Shown: positions 1 through 10,700 of the stretch, in pieces
Layout of the letters: each line of letters begins with the position of its first letter
Numbering within the stretch: position 1 is the first letter of the stretch
NCBI GenBank assembly: GCA_014529385.2
Contig: CM043942.1
Span: 30,282,969 to 30,346,968 of the forward strand
Source of the DNA: Adiantum capillus-veneris
Taxonomy: Eukaryota; Streptophyta; Polypodiopsida; Polypodiales; Pteridaceae
Length of the DNA: 64,000 nucleotides
Reading direction: 5' to 3'
Notes under the pieces: generated by a model
Told to the model about the DNA's origin: nothing
Databases searched by the model: none
Seen by the model: the letters and a program-made list of their open reading frames with translations, nothing else
Program-made: the position numbers and the translations under genes

Positions 1-1515
1 TAGTAAATTTATTTTGAGAATAATCTTTCTTAAAATAGCATTGAAGATTTAGACATTTATCCAAATCTCTTCCTTAAAATTAGTGGTCATATGAAGGATA
101 TCAGTATGTCAACAACAATTAACAAGGGCCTTTGATTTGAGATAATGGCAATAAGAATTGGACAACCAGTCATAACTAGCAAAAATCCACATGTAAAGTT
201 GAAGACAATAAAATTTAATATCTACCTGTAGGAAACCCATGAGAATCATGGTCCTACATACCAAGTTTGAATATTTGATTATTGTCCAAATCAAGTTGGT
301 AGTTCAAATTTGGAACCTTGTCCAAATCTCATCATCACTTAAGATCTCATAGTTCTTGGAGATGTAAAAAATCCTAAATATGTGTATGACAAGTCTCGCA
401 AATACTTGAATCTTGTTTGGGTTGATATTTAGCAATGGTTATGAGTATGCATGAGGATGTATCTTATCATTTTATATCTAGCAGTAAGTGCATAGGAGCA
501 ACAATATATATAAAAGATAATAACCATTAAAAAATAATATACAAAAAAAAAACCTAGGTACTTACATCCCAATTGCCACAAACACCTTGATTTGTAGTCC
601 CTTGTGATGGTTTTTGGGCAATCCAAAACTCTCCCACTGCCTCCTTACATGCTTTAATTGTTTTAGAGATGATTGTTTCTTTAACACACATTGATTTTCC
701 AAAATTAAAGAGACCTTGACGCAAGACTGGGGTGGACAAGCTACCACAAATCTTGCCAAACGTGTGATAAATTGATTTTTGTGTTGCATACGTAGGATCA
801 TTTATGCTTATGAAGATCTTTCCAGCCATGATTGACTGTTGACCCCCAAGAATCCAAATACCTATATTTCTTAAGATTCTCCTTCTTGAATTATTCCAAT
901 TTAATTGGTTGCTTTGTCTTTGAATTGTATGGCATAAGATCAATTGCAAAGGAACATGGATTTGGCATTGTCCCAAACTCCTCTACAAGCTCAATCACTA
1001 CATTCTCTCACAATGGTTGGCATTTGTAAGCATCATGTGCCAAATCGCATAATGTAATTGGCATTTCCTTGGTGTGAGAGACCCAATGGAAAATACTTCT
1101 CATATACAACTAGTCGAGATAACCCAATATGACTTCTGTCATCAATAGTCTTATTGATCTTCTACCGCATGTCATCATTAGGTGAGGATTGTACAACACT
1201 CTCCTGAATACATTCTTGAAATGCAACATTTAGAAGATGATGTTTCTTGGGTGTTTCTTCATCATTGATTTGGATTGAACTCTCAGTAGTAGCAGCTGGA
1301 TCTATAGATTGAGTATCATTTGTAACCTTCTCTTCAATGGGACTCAAGGTCAAATCCTCTCCTTCCTGGACCATGACATGCTCTGAGGTGGCCACAATCT
1401 CCATATGATGCATTGATTGTAGCCTAGAAGGGGATCCTTCATCAATCTAATCTTGACTTTACCTTGCTTTCTTTGTAGAGCCTCTTAAAGAGACAAGTGA
1501 ATTTTTAATCTTGTA
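1..1515. other. Unassigned AT-rich sequence
   Basis: No gene is recognised here. The stretch is AT-rich. It holds one exon-like minus-strand frame (566-976, listed separately) and a short acidic minus-strand frame at 1162-1413 (about 83 codons, Glu/Asp/Ser/Thr-rich) that could be an exon but has no recognisable motif. The nearby fragments at 1955-2530 and 4317-6331 also read on the minus strand, so this may be the far end of one decayed minus-strand locus. Confidence 0.4.
566..976 (-). pseudogene. Exon-like minus-strand frame, unrecognised
   Basis: An open minus-strand frame of about 135 codons reads like globular protein (for example MAGKIFISINDPTY near its middle). It runs into a strong plant-type donor site (GGAT|GTAAGTACC, intron side starting at about 565), so it may be an exon of an intron-containing gene. 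I do not recognise the family. No matching acceptor or next exon can be proved. It could belong to the same decayed locus as the other minus-strand fragments in the first 6.4 kb. Confidence 0.25.
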
Positions 1516-1950
1516 ATATGCTAGCTAGCATATAGGGTATGCTAGTTAGCATACTGGGTTTGTAATGGGTATGCTAATTCGCATACCCAGTATGCTAACT
1601 AGCATAGAAAATGTTCCAACTAGCATACCCAAAATGCTAACTAGCATACCAGGTATGTTAACAAGCATAGCCAATATGCCAGTGAGTATCTTTGAATGAT
1701 CACTAGCATACAAAGTGTGCTAGTTTGCATACCCAATATGCTCACTAACATACCTGGTATTCTAACTAGCATAGACTTTTTTGACCAGCATACTCAGTAT
1801 GCCTACCAGCATACCCAATATGCCTACTAGCATACCAAGTGTGTTAACAAGCATACCCAATATGCTAGTGAGCATCTTTTCATGATCACTACCATACAAA
1901 GTGTGCTAGCTTGCATACCATGAGCATATTGGGTATGCTAACTAGCACAG
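1516..1950. repeat. AGCATA/TATGCT palindromic minisatellite
   Basis: About 430 bp of degenerate units near 20-22 bp, each built from the core CTAGCATAC(C)NARTATGCT in both orientations. The first unit contains the perfect 18-nt palindrome ATATGCTAGCTAGCATAT at 1516-1533. Units alternate AGCATACCC with TATGCTAACT, so each carries a short inverted repeat. Degeneracy rises toward the right end. There is no coding frame. Confidence 0.8.
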
Positions 1951-1954
1951 ACTA

Positions 1955-2530
1955 GAATTCAATTGGCTTGATCACATGAGGCTCATATAAAAGGTGCACA
2001 TGGTGTTTTATGTAGCTTTTCCTTCCCATTCTCTTCCGACAAAAATCCTTCTTGTTGGGGGAAACGCGAGTCTCCTCTCTCCAAATTGTGTAGACCAATT
2101 CCTTAATTTTGTCTGTGATAGGGCTATGACGGTGTTGCAGTAACATGTAGCCAATGAGAACAATCCACCATTGATATGAGGCTTCATCCGTGATTTCACC
2201 TTGTACAAGGGGCAACGGGCGACTTTAAGGACCCTTGAGATTTTTGCAGTAGGCATGTTATTCAACGCCATCTGCAACAGTGCATTCTTCAAAAACAACT
2301 CCTCGTTAGAACCTGGCTGCTTAACAATAGCAAATGTGTTGCAGACATTGGAGAACTGAGCTATCTGCAGAGCAGCCTCCTCCACTGAAGAATGATCATG
2401 GTTTGCCTAAACAAAAGGATGTTCGACAACTAGATTCTAGATTTCCCGTTTCACTTCTGTACCAAAACCTTTTGTCCTCGTCTTGAAAGCTATTGCAATC
2501 TCAGAGGATATTTTCTTTTTCTCCTCATCA
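1955..2530 (-). pseudogene. Decayed minus-strand ORF with HTH-like segment
   Basis: Reading 2530 down to 1955, a protein-like sequence runs across two in-frame TAG codons (near 2429 and 2405) and one frameshift near 2220-2205. The N-terminal part is charged. The middle contains AKISRVLKVAR, which resembles a helix-turn-helix of transposase or recombinase type. The C-terminal part after the frameshift contains ETRVSPNKKDFCRKRMGRK, a basic segment. I cannot name the family. A transposase-associated protein is one possibility, a captured host exon another. It is clearly inactive as it stands. Confidence 0.35.
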
Positions 2531-2905
2531 TTGAGGGCACGATGTCTCACTCATCCTACATCTGTTTCTACTCCCTCTGTTTCCTCTTTCTTTCTCTCTC
2601 ATATTTCCTTATCACAAAAAGAGATGGATCTTGGGAGTTGTGATTCATCACCTGTAATGGCTTCCTTCTGCAAGTTACTCGAGGACTGCAAACATACATA
2701 AAACATTAATTACTGGAAATCACTTAAATGTCATATATGCCTGCATCATAAGTTAGCATTGGAAATTTACTTACCATCATTGAACACATTGTCTGCATAT
2801 CCAACATTGGGGTTGGTGAAAATATTGTTGTCTAGTTCTCCATACTTCTAGAAGATGGGAGGAGAAGGGAAAAATAGATAAGAGGGAAGAAAGTTCTATG
2901 AAGAC

Positions 2906-2907
2906 GT

Positions 2908-2956
<49 letters not shown>
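2906..2956. repeat. (GT)n(GA)n compound microsatellite
   Basis: About 26 bp of GT dinucleotides runs directly into about 25 bp of GA dinucleotides. The same GT-then-GA arrangement occurs inside the G1 LTRs, but the flanks here are not G1. Confidence 0.95.
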
Positions 2957-3003
2957 TTCAGCGTGAACAGCTCATCAGCTTGGACAACTCATACCTGATT
3001 CAG

Positions 3004-3005
<2 letters not shown>

Positions 3006-3094
<89 letters not shown>
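3006..3094. repeat. (GA)n microsatellite, about 89 bp
   Basis: A perfect AG/GA dinucleotide run of about 44 units, among the longest in the window. Confidence 0.97.
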
Positions 3095-3097
<3 letters not shown>

Positions 3098-3296
3098 CTC
3101 CACGAGCCCATGACTCCAGTAACAAAAAAAGGCCTCATTTGAACGGATAATAATTGTTTATGGACATTTTAATTTGAAAATGGACATTGTCTTGGGTTTT
3201 CAACGTAGAATAACAAGCACTACTACCTAGCACTATCCCAAACAACATTTTCAGACACACGTTAACATGCTTTCACCCGAAATGTCTTGTACATGA

Positions 3297-3511
3297 TTGA
3301 AGTGTCGTGTGGCCAAATACTATGATGGGTTCATACTATTTTTGAATGTAAATCTAAACAACCTTCAAGACACAATGGAGGAGACAAAGAGTAGCTTTAC
3401 GTGTATCAAAGGTTGTACATCTTCCATAGGGAGATTTGCCAACAAATGTCCTCCCTACCCTCCCGACCATCAGTGGAACACTGCATTAGTCGAAGAAGAT
3501 AAAATTAGAAG
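3297..3511 (+). other. Exon-like frame, unrecognised
   Basis: An open plus-strand frame with an internal ATG at 3375 ends at a donor-like GAAG|GTATAC. An acceptor-like CATAG lies at 3608-3612, just before the coding-like segment at 3613. Joining this donor and acceptor does not keep the frame, so either the splice sites are wrong or the locus has decayed. No family is recognised. Confidence 0.25.
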
Positions 3512-3612
3512 GTATACTTCTATGTAGACAATTATTTTCTTTCCTGTTTTGGTATTGCATATAAGAAGAATTTTATGTGTATGTACCAACAATTGATTTT
3601 AATTTCTCATAG

Positions 3613-4203
3613 CTATTTGTCTACGATGATAAGTTCATCCATCATCCGCATGGACGAGACAAGGGAGATAGGAAAGAATTCTCCCTTGGACATTACTTTG
3701 AGAGTTTGAGCTATCCAAATTTCCTTTGCTTTTATTCCAACTTCTCCAAGGACAAGGTTGAGCTTCCTCTTTTTGCATTGAAGACAATTTCAAGATATCT
3801 ACGAGGTGTGGTTGCTGTTAGATTATATGCAGACAAGGTCATACCGCTAAAGAAACAAGAAAGGGTTTCAATGTTTGGTGTTGGCCCCTGCATTTATGGC
3901 CTACATAGTTGCTACTTTTTGACACATGCTGCGTATAGTCTAGCTTGTGGAATCATATACCCACGCCAGTTGCCACACTATGAGAAACACGATCTGCTCA
4001 AACATAAACATCTATTTCTTCAACTCATAAAAGAAGTCCCATAGGATGAGGTGGATAAGAAGACACAATTGCCCAGCCTCAATGTGCTCACAATGGATGT
4101 TGATGACGAGACATGTTTCTCGAAGAGACTCAGGCATGAGGAAGAGGGCCCTTTGGACAAGGACAAGAGGCTGGAGTACTTTGTAACATTTCTCAATGAC
4201 TAA
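3613..4203 (+). pseudogene. Plus-strand coding-like segment with one TAG
   Basis: From the first codon after a splice-acceptor-like CATAG, a 197-codon frame runs to TAA at 4201-4203. It is interrupted only by TAG at 4042-4044. The sequence is protein-like: the first half is rich in aromatic and basic residues (LFVYDDKF at the start, GIIYPRQLPHYEKH before the stop). After the TAG come about 52 codons of acidic sequence in the same frame. The family is not recognised. It may be an old host gene exon or part of a DNA transposon, and the single nonsense codon suggests fairly recent loss. Confidence 0.35.
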
Positions 4204-4316
4204 AAGTAGTCAGAGTTTATTTGTTTTATGCATCAAAGTGTGAAATATTTTGATATGATATCTTAAATATTATTTTATTTTGTTGCAACCATCTTTGATA
4301 TAATGGAAAGTTGAAA

Positions 4317-6331
4317 TTACATCAAGAATTCTTGATACATCAAGGTTTGTGTTTGGATCTTCCTATACATAAGAGTTACAACACAACTTGCAACAGTGTT
4401 TTCCAAACCCATTCCATGCATTCTTTCTGTAGCCGCTAATCCACACGTTGTCTTGTCGCAAAGGATAACTCCCATCTCTCCTTTTCTTTGCCATTTTTTG
4501 GCTAATCTCATCGCATAAACAATTTGACTATCTTTGACTTGTTTCTTTTGGTATGATCTCTTGCATAAGTTTCCAATAAGTCCATTGATGAAGCTCCTCT
4601 AAGCTATTGGCTTTGTCTACACCACCTCCGTGTTGAGTGTGGGTGAAATAGCCAGTACATACAAGCTTGGGAGTGGGTTTTCTCCATGCATTGTGTAGAC
4701 TAGATACCCAAGCTACCATTTTGCCTTGCAAATCAAGGCATGTGATTACACATAATGTGCTGCACACAAAGCAATTACAAACATTACAAGAAGAAATATT
4801 TGCAATTCAAAAGATTAGCATATTTTTGAACTAATTACATAACCATGTAGTGAGTGATATGCTGATTTGTTTATGCACTGATGAATGTCTTGTGGAAGGT
4901 CTCCACGGGCGCTTGGAAATTTGCATAGTTGGCATCAGTCCATGATTTCAAATCACAAAACTTGAATGTTGCATCCAAGGTTTTTCATATCTTTACCTTG
5001 CAAGTTCTTACAGCACCATTGTTTGCATGATCAACTACAACATTGTGAATTTTTTTCCACATGTTGTATCTCAGCGCTTGTCTTTCTTGTGCACTATGGA
5101 GTTTACGTTATCTTCTAGTCGTAGGCATTGATAAGAATAGTCAAACTTTCACCTCTCCAATGGACAGCTTGTTTGGAACATCTCGGCCATTCTTAGACCT
5201 CTTTTCATCCTGCTCTTTCTTGACATGTCCTCCACGCAAACCCATCTCTAAGAATTGTGCCTCTAAGAATGAGATTTCCCTTTGATTTGTAGGAAGAGGT
5301 TGAGTGGTCCATGCGAAATAGAAGTAGAGCGAATCAATTTTTTTATTATCCTACAAAGTGCATGCATAGTGTATATGTGTACCTTGAATAGTGGGACATC
5401 CAAAACAGGGTGAAAGTTGGGGTCGCAACGATGCCTATATAGTGCTCTAATATGGCTTGTATAGGATGTGAACCCCTCCCATGCAATAAAAGTAAGGTAT
5501 TTTGCTTGCTGCTCCTTTGGAAATGTTGTACATGAATTTTCAAGGTCTTTAGGTCTCCATCCATGTGCCACTCAACTGTGTAGGAGCCCATGTCCTCCAC
5601 ATCCAATTTCTTTTCATTTCTTTGTTCCCTTATTATTAGTTGGATAAAAACCCGGTATCTAGAATCTAAAAGGGTAATTTTAAGTTGTTTGAAATGCACA
5701 TGTAGAAGTATACAATTTAAATATAACGTCATCTCGCCTTGAAGGTGATTCAATGTGAAAATGACTTCCAAACGTTTGAAGCATCTCCTTGTTCACTTCC
5801 CATCTTGTTTTTTGAATAGAGAAAGGGTTTGGAAGTAGTGTGTGCTTGATGTGAATCTATTTTATTTGTTTTTGCACATACTTTAGTAGGAGCAGATAGA
5901 AATTCAAACCCTTTCCTAGTGAAATAGCACTACAAATGTTTGAAGCACCTCCTTGTTCACTTCCCATCTTGTTTTTGGAATAGAGAAAGGGTTTGGAAGT
6001 AGTGTGTGCTTGATGTAAATCTATTTTACTTGTTTTTGCACATACTTTAGTAGTAGTAGTTAGAAATTCAGACCCTTTCCTAGTGGAATAGCACTACAAA
6101 TTACATTACATACCTGTAAATGGCAACATATCCTTTATTCGATATACTAGATTCATCCAAAAGTGATTGAACGTCCCATGCAAGGAGTTGATTCTCCTTT
6201 AAAAGTTTGTCAAGCTGTTTGGAAAAAATGTGTTTCTCATTCAATATGAGCCCATAAGGAGCCGAGGAGGTGATTGTGCAGTGCCCCACTTCCTTGTCAC
6301 AGTTAAGCAAAGATTCAGGAATGCATGTCAA
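4317..6331 (-). pseudogene. Decayed multi-exon minus-strand locus, unrecognised
   Basis: Several minus-strand pieces read as protein and end at good donor sites. One piece, 6331-6114, ends CAG|GTATGT. A second, about 5570-5383, contains FIAWEGFTSYTSHIRALYRH and ends AAG|GTACAC. A third, about 5250-4997, contains MGLRGGHVKKEQDEKRSKNG and ends AAG|GTAAAG, with internal stops. Two further pieces lie at 4767-4528 and 4511-4317. The order and shared strand suggest one former gene with introns. I do not recognise the product. Stops inside the third piece indicate decay. Other exon-like fragments at 6332-6580, 11,280-11,497 and beyond 24,882 could be upstream parts, split by the LINE and the giant-LTR element. 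Confidence 0.3.
5773..6100. repeat. 164-bp tandem duplication
   Basis: Two adjacent direct copies (5773-5936 and 5937-6100) start GTTTGAAGCA and end GCACTACAAA. They differ at a handful of positions. They fall in what would be an intron of the minus-strand locus. Confidence 0.85.
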
Positions 6332-6579
6332 AAGTAAGAGATATGTCTGAGAGATTATGAAGATAACTTAAAAAGGATAGATGGACTTATTTGATGGCTT
6401 GCAATCCTTTCTTCATTCCTCCCAAGCCAACCTCGAAATCCCAAATGTCTTGTAGTCTTATTTTCCTTTGTCAAAGATCTAGAGCTATTTTCTTTGTATG
6501 CATAAGATCATAGGGCCTTGCTATCTTCAACTTGTTGAGAAAATTGCACGACTTTCTATTGGAAGCGCATATTCTCATT

Positions 6580-6580
<1 letters not shown>

Positions 6581-6615
<35 letters not shown>
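6581..6615. repeat. (CT)n at the LINE 5' side
   Basis: A perfect 35-bp CT run lies immediately left of the LINE 5' leader. A second CT run sits at the LINE 3' end (11,231-11,279), so the element is bracketed by the same dinucleotide. Confidence 0.95.
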
Positions 6616-6618
<3 letters not shown>

Positions 6619-6843
6619 GCAGCCGTTTTTTGACCTAGTAGACAGCAGTCCACTCTTTTGATCATAACTTCTTTATCCGAACTCCGATTTGGGTGATCTA
6701 TAGCCTCAATCGAAGAGCACAAAGTCCTCTACGCATTGATGTAAAGACAGAAATTTTCAAAGTTATGGAAGGCGTTTCTGTAGCAGCATTTCCGAAGTGA
6801 ACAGGTTCAACAAAATTGATTCTCATCTCCTATTTTACATACA

Positions 6844-7794
6844 ATGTCTTCCGGCACTCGCAAGGGTTCTTCTTCTTCAACAAGGTCCACAACCATTGTG
6901 GAAAATGATCCAAAATCTCCTAAGTGTGGAGATAGCAACACAACCACCCAACCAACGACATCGGAAACCATGATCATGGCGTACTTGGTATCATTGCAAG
7001 AGACCGTAAACAAACAAGGCGAAGACTTACGAGCACTTGCAATGGAGAATGGCACACTAAGGGTACTTGTGGTTGAGAATGAGAATCTCAAGAGGACACT
7101 TGAGATGCAAACAACACGTTTGATGCAACTTGAAGAGGAAGTCAAGGAATGTAAACGCTCTCTTGTGGACTTGAATGCTTTGAAGAAGCGGATGAGCAAA
7201 GTAGAGCATGACCATGTATTGAAAGAGGAGAAATTTGACACTATGAGCCGGGATGTATGCGACATGAAAAATGTATGCACAAACAAGTCTTGGGCTGATG
7301 TATGTGGTAGCAATGTGGTTTCTAATTCCTCACTCATGCAAGCTATGGTTCAAACAAAGAATGTTGAGAATGTGGATGTGGAGGAGTTGAAGGAACGGGA
7401 GCGACGTTCCAAGAACATTGTTATTCGTGGAATTCCCGAAGAGAAGTTAGAGACACCTCCTTCTCTTGCCATTGTTATTGAAGATTTCTTCAAAACCCAC
7501 TTTGGCATGTCCGGAGTTATGGTTTATGGAGCACATAAAGTGGGGAAGCAAGGAGCTCCTCGCTCGGGAGAACGGCCAATTGTATGCACCATGTCGGATG
7601 AGACCAAGTGAAAGATTATCCTTGATAATAGTTGGATCTATTTGAGGGATACAAAATGTTTTGTATGCGAAGATCGCACTATTAAGCAACAAAATATGCG
7701 TCGCAAGGCATATGAGGAAAAGAATAATAAAAACAAGGAGATCTCTCATGAAGAAAATGTGCCCAAGGAGGAGGCAAGTCTCTCAAGCAAATAG
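6844..7794 (+). pseudogene. LINE ORF1: coiled-coil RNA-binding protein, one nonsense codon
   Basis: The ATG at 6844 starts a Ser/Thr-rich N-terminus. Heptad-like coiled coil follows at about residues 50-110 (ENGTLRVLVVENENLKRTLE), then an RRM/C-terminal-domain-like block at about residues 185-270 (IVIRGIPEEKLE ... VYGAHKVGKQG ... RPIV). That layout is like L1 ORF1 proteins, which trimerise and bind element RNA. A TGA at 7609-7611 stops the frame. The second LINE copy has CGA at the same place, so this is a CGA-to-TGA mutation. Past it the frame stays open to TAG at 7792-7794. This TAG is in the same frame as ORF2. Confidence 0.8.
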
Positions 7795-10700
7795 GGATGC
7801 GTGACCTATGAGACCGAGTTACAATTGAAAATATGCTTTTGGAATTGTAATGGATACCCATGGAATGCGGGGGTTGGCATTGATGAACTAACAAGCAAAG
7901 CCGATGTTGTACTTCTTGTTGAAACTTGGGAGCATGATACACAAAGGATTAACGGCTTGGAGGATTACAATGTACATTCATTGATGTGGTCAAAGAATCT
8001 CAAGCAACGAAGAGGACAAGGAGGGTTAGCATGTATGGTTAAGAAAGGATTGGAAGATTTTGTATCAATTGTGAAAGATGACAAGTACAAACGTTATGTA
8101 TGGCTGAAAATTATGACACCAAAAAGAGCACCCATTTTTGTAGCCGGTTGCTACATTCCTCATCATGATTCTCCCTTTTATGCTTGCATGGATAGAGATC
8201 AACCATTTTCTGATTTGGAAGAGGACATTGCTTATTTCAAAGGTGAAGGTGATGTTATTGTATTTGGGGATATGAATTCTCGCACAAAAACATTGCAACA
8301 TGATACTCAACAATTTGATATGCCATACATTTCAAGGGAGTTGGAGGAAGTTCACTTGTATGATCGTACTTCAATGGATGAGAAAGAGCCGGATCACTAT
8401 GGAAAGTTACTTTTACACATGTGTAATAGCATGGGTATGCTCATTGCCAATGGTGTATCTTTGTGGAGTGGAACCAATGGATTTACATGTAGGAGACATA
8501 ATGGGGATAGTGTGATTGACTATATGCTACTCTCTGAAGCCATCATGTATCGCATAAAGAGTTTTATGTTTGGTCAATGGACCCCGGAATCCGACCATCG
8601 CACCTTATGTATTGACCTTTCATGTGGAGAAGCAACTAAGCATGATAATCTCAGCCAAAGGAAAGAGAAGTTATCACTATGTATGGATTTCAAACGGGCA
8701 CCAATGTACATTGAAATGGTTGAGCAAAAATTATGGATGACAACGCCTCAATGTGATGCACCATTGGAAACTAAATGGGAAGCTTTCAAGAAAGCTATTT
8801 GTTCTTGTGCGGAAGAATGCTTTGCCATAAAACATCTACATGGTATCAACAAAGATAGATCACGCAAAAGGTGGTTTGATAAAGAATGTCAAGATGCTCG
8901 AAAGTCCTTGATAAAGCTTGATGCAACTATGGACAAAGACAACTATCAAAGTCATTTGCATACATACAAGGCATTGATTCAAAAGAAGAGAAGAAGATGG
9001 GAAGTAAAGCAACAAGAATTTCAAGTCCAAGAAAAGGCACATGCATGTGGAAGATTTTGGAGAAACTTGAGAGGCAAGCGGGTTGAGAATTTTGGTAACT
9101 TGAGTCTAGTGGATATGTACACACATTGTAGGCAATTATATGAGCAAGAAAATACTGAAAAAATGCCATTTTATGGTTCACTCCCATGTATGCCGTCTTT
9201 TTTTACTATTAAGGATGTATGCGGTGGGCTTGAAAAGTTGGCCACTCGCAAAGCGGGAGATCTTCAAGGTATCAAGCCGGAGATGATCAAATGGACGGGA
9301 GATTTTACCCATGAGTGGATGTGTGATATGTTCAACCTTGCACTTCAACATGGTATGCCTTATGATTGGAGTACTAATTGGGTTAAGCCTTTGCATAAAG
9401 GAGGGGATGTAAAGAATGTAAGCAACTACCGGACTATAATGATTGGGTCTCTTATGGCAAAGTTGTTTGGGTGCATAATGGAGATGAAATTGAGTGATTG
9501 GGCTGAAGAGAATGACAAGCGTGCAAAGGGACAAGCGGGTTTTCGTCGATGCCATAGCACCATTGATCATCTTGTCACTCTTCGTGTTCTCATGGAGGAA
9601 AGTCGGTTGAAAGGCAAGCGATTGTATTGTTGTTTTGTGGACTTTAAGAAAGCCTTTGATATGATTCCACATAACAATTTGTGGAGAAGGATGGAAGAAC
9701 TCCAAGTTCCAAGTGAGTTTATGCTTGCGGTTTCTCGAATCTATGAGAAGGTGATTTGTCAATTGCGCATGGGAAGAGAAATTTCAGAAATTTTTGTAAG
9801 CACTATTGGGGTTAAACAAGGATGTCCATTATCACCAACTCTCTTTGGTCTATGCATCGATCAATTGGAACAGATGGTACTTGACTTTATGCAAGAAGAA
9901 GGCATTGAAGAGGTCACTATTTGCAATGCGGTAATCATGCTTTTGTTGTATGCGGATGATGTAGTGCTTCTAGCACACACTTTAGAAGATGCACAAAAGC
10001 TTATGGTTGTCCTTGAGAACTTTTGCTTGCATAGTGGGCTGATTGTAAATGAATCCAAAACAAAGGTTATGCTTGTGAAAACCAACCATAAGGAGAAGCC
10101 ATGCATTGTGTACAACAACGAGACACTTGAAGTTGTTGAGAGCTTTAAGTACCTTGGCCTTGAGGTTCCATCCAATCACAAGTGGCATGAATGTGCTATG
10201 CGTCGTTTGGAAGCGGGAAAGAGAGCATATTATGCATTTGAGGACATGTGTAATGCGGGAAACATCAAGTGTTGGGTTCTCAAGAAGTATCTTTTTGATG
10301 CATTGGTGACATCGGTTCTTCTTTATGGAGTTGAAGTGTGGGGCGGGAGCATCTCAAAGTCTACTTGGAAAGAGTTTGAGAATGTCCAAAAGCGTTTTCT
10401 TACAAACTTTCTGCAAGTTAAGACACAAACACCATATATGCTCCTACTTCTTGAGTCGGGATCTCTTCCAATTGAGGTTATGGGCATGGAAAGGGTTGTG
10501 GAGTACATGATAAAGATGCGTCAAAACCCCTCACATCGACTTCCTACAATTGCATGGGAAGCAAGCAAAAAAGTTCAAAAGACGCATAAAAGCAAGATCT
10601 TGAGCACGGGATGGATGCAAGACATAAAGAAGTGGTTTGGGAGATGGGATGCATTACACTTGCTACATGATGCTTCAATTGACTCTCAAGTGAATGAAGC

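Larger units (their letters stand above)
2531..3299. other. Intergenic, microsatellite-rich
   Basis: No gene is seen. It contains a (GT)n(GA)n compound array at 2906-2956 and a long perfect (GA)n array at 3006-3094, separated by about 50 bp of unique sequence. Frames reading as Arg-Glu repeats are by-products of the array. Confidence 0.6.

Noticed and set aside
1516-1950. CRISPR-like array
   Set aside because: Units are adjacent and degenerate, without regular unique spacers, and the sequence is from a plant nucleus.
3006-3094. Arg-Glu repeat proteins here and at 11,220, 13,084, 23,700 and 27,120
   Set aside because: Dinucleotide arrays have no stop codon in any frame, so these frames are automatic.
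3512-3612. 101-bp intron joining 3297-3511 to 3613-4203
   Set aside because: GT and AG ends are present, but the join does not keep the reading frame, so a two-exon gene model is not claimed.
6807-7337. 176-codon minus-strand frame opposite LINE ORF1
   Set aside because: Antisense to the coiled-coil region; composition follows the ORF1 codons.
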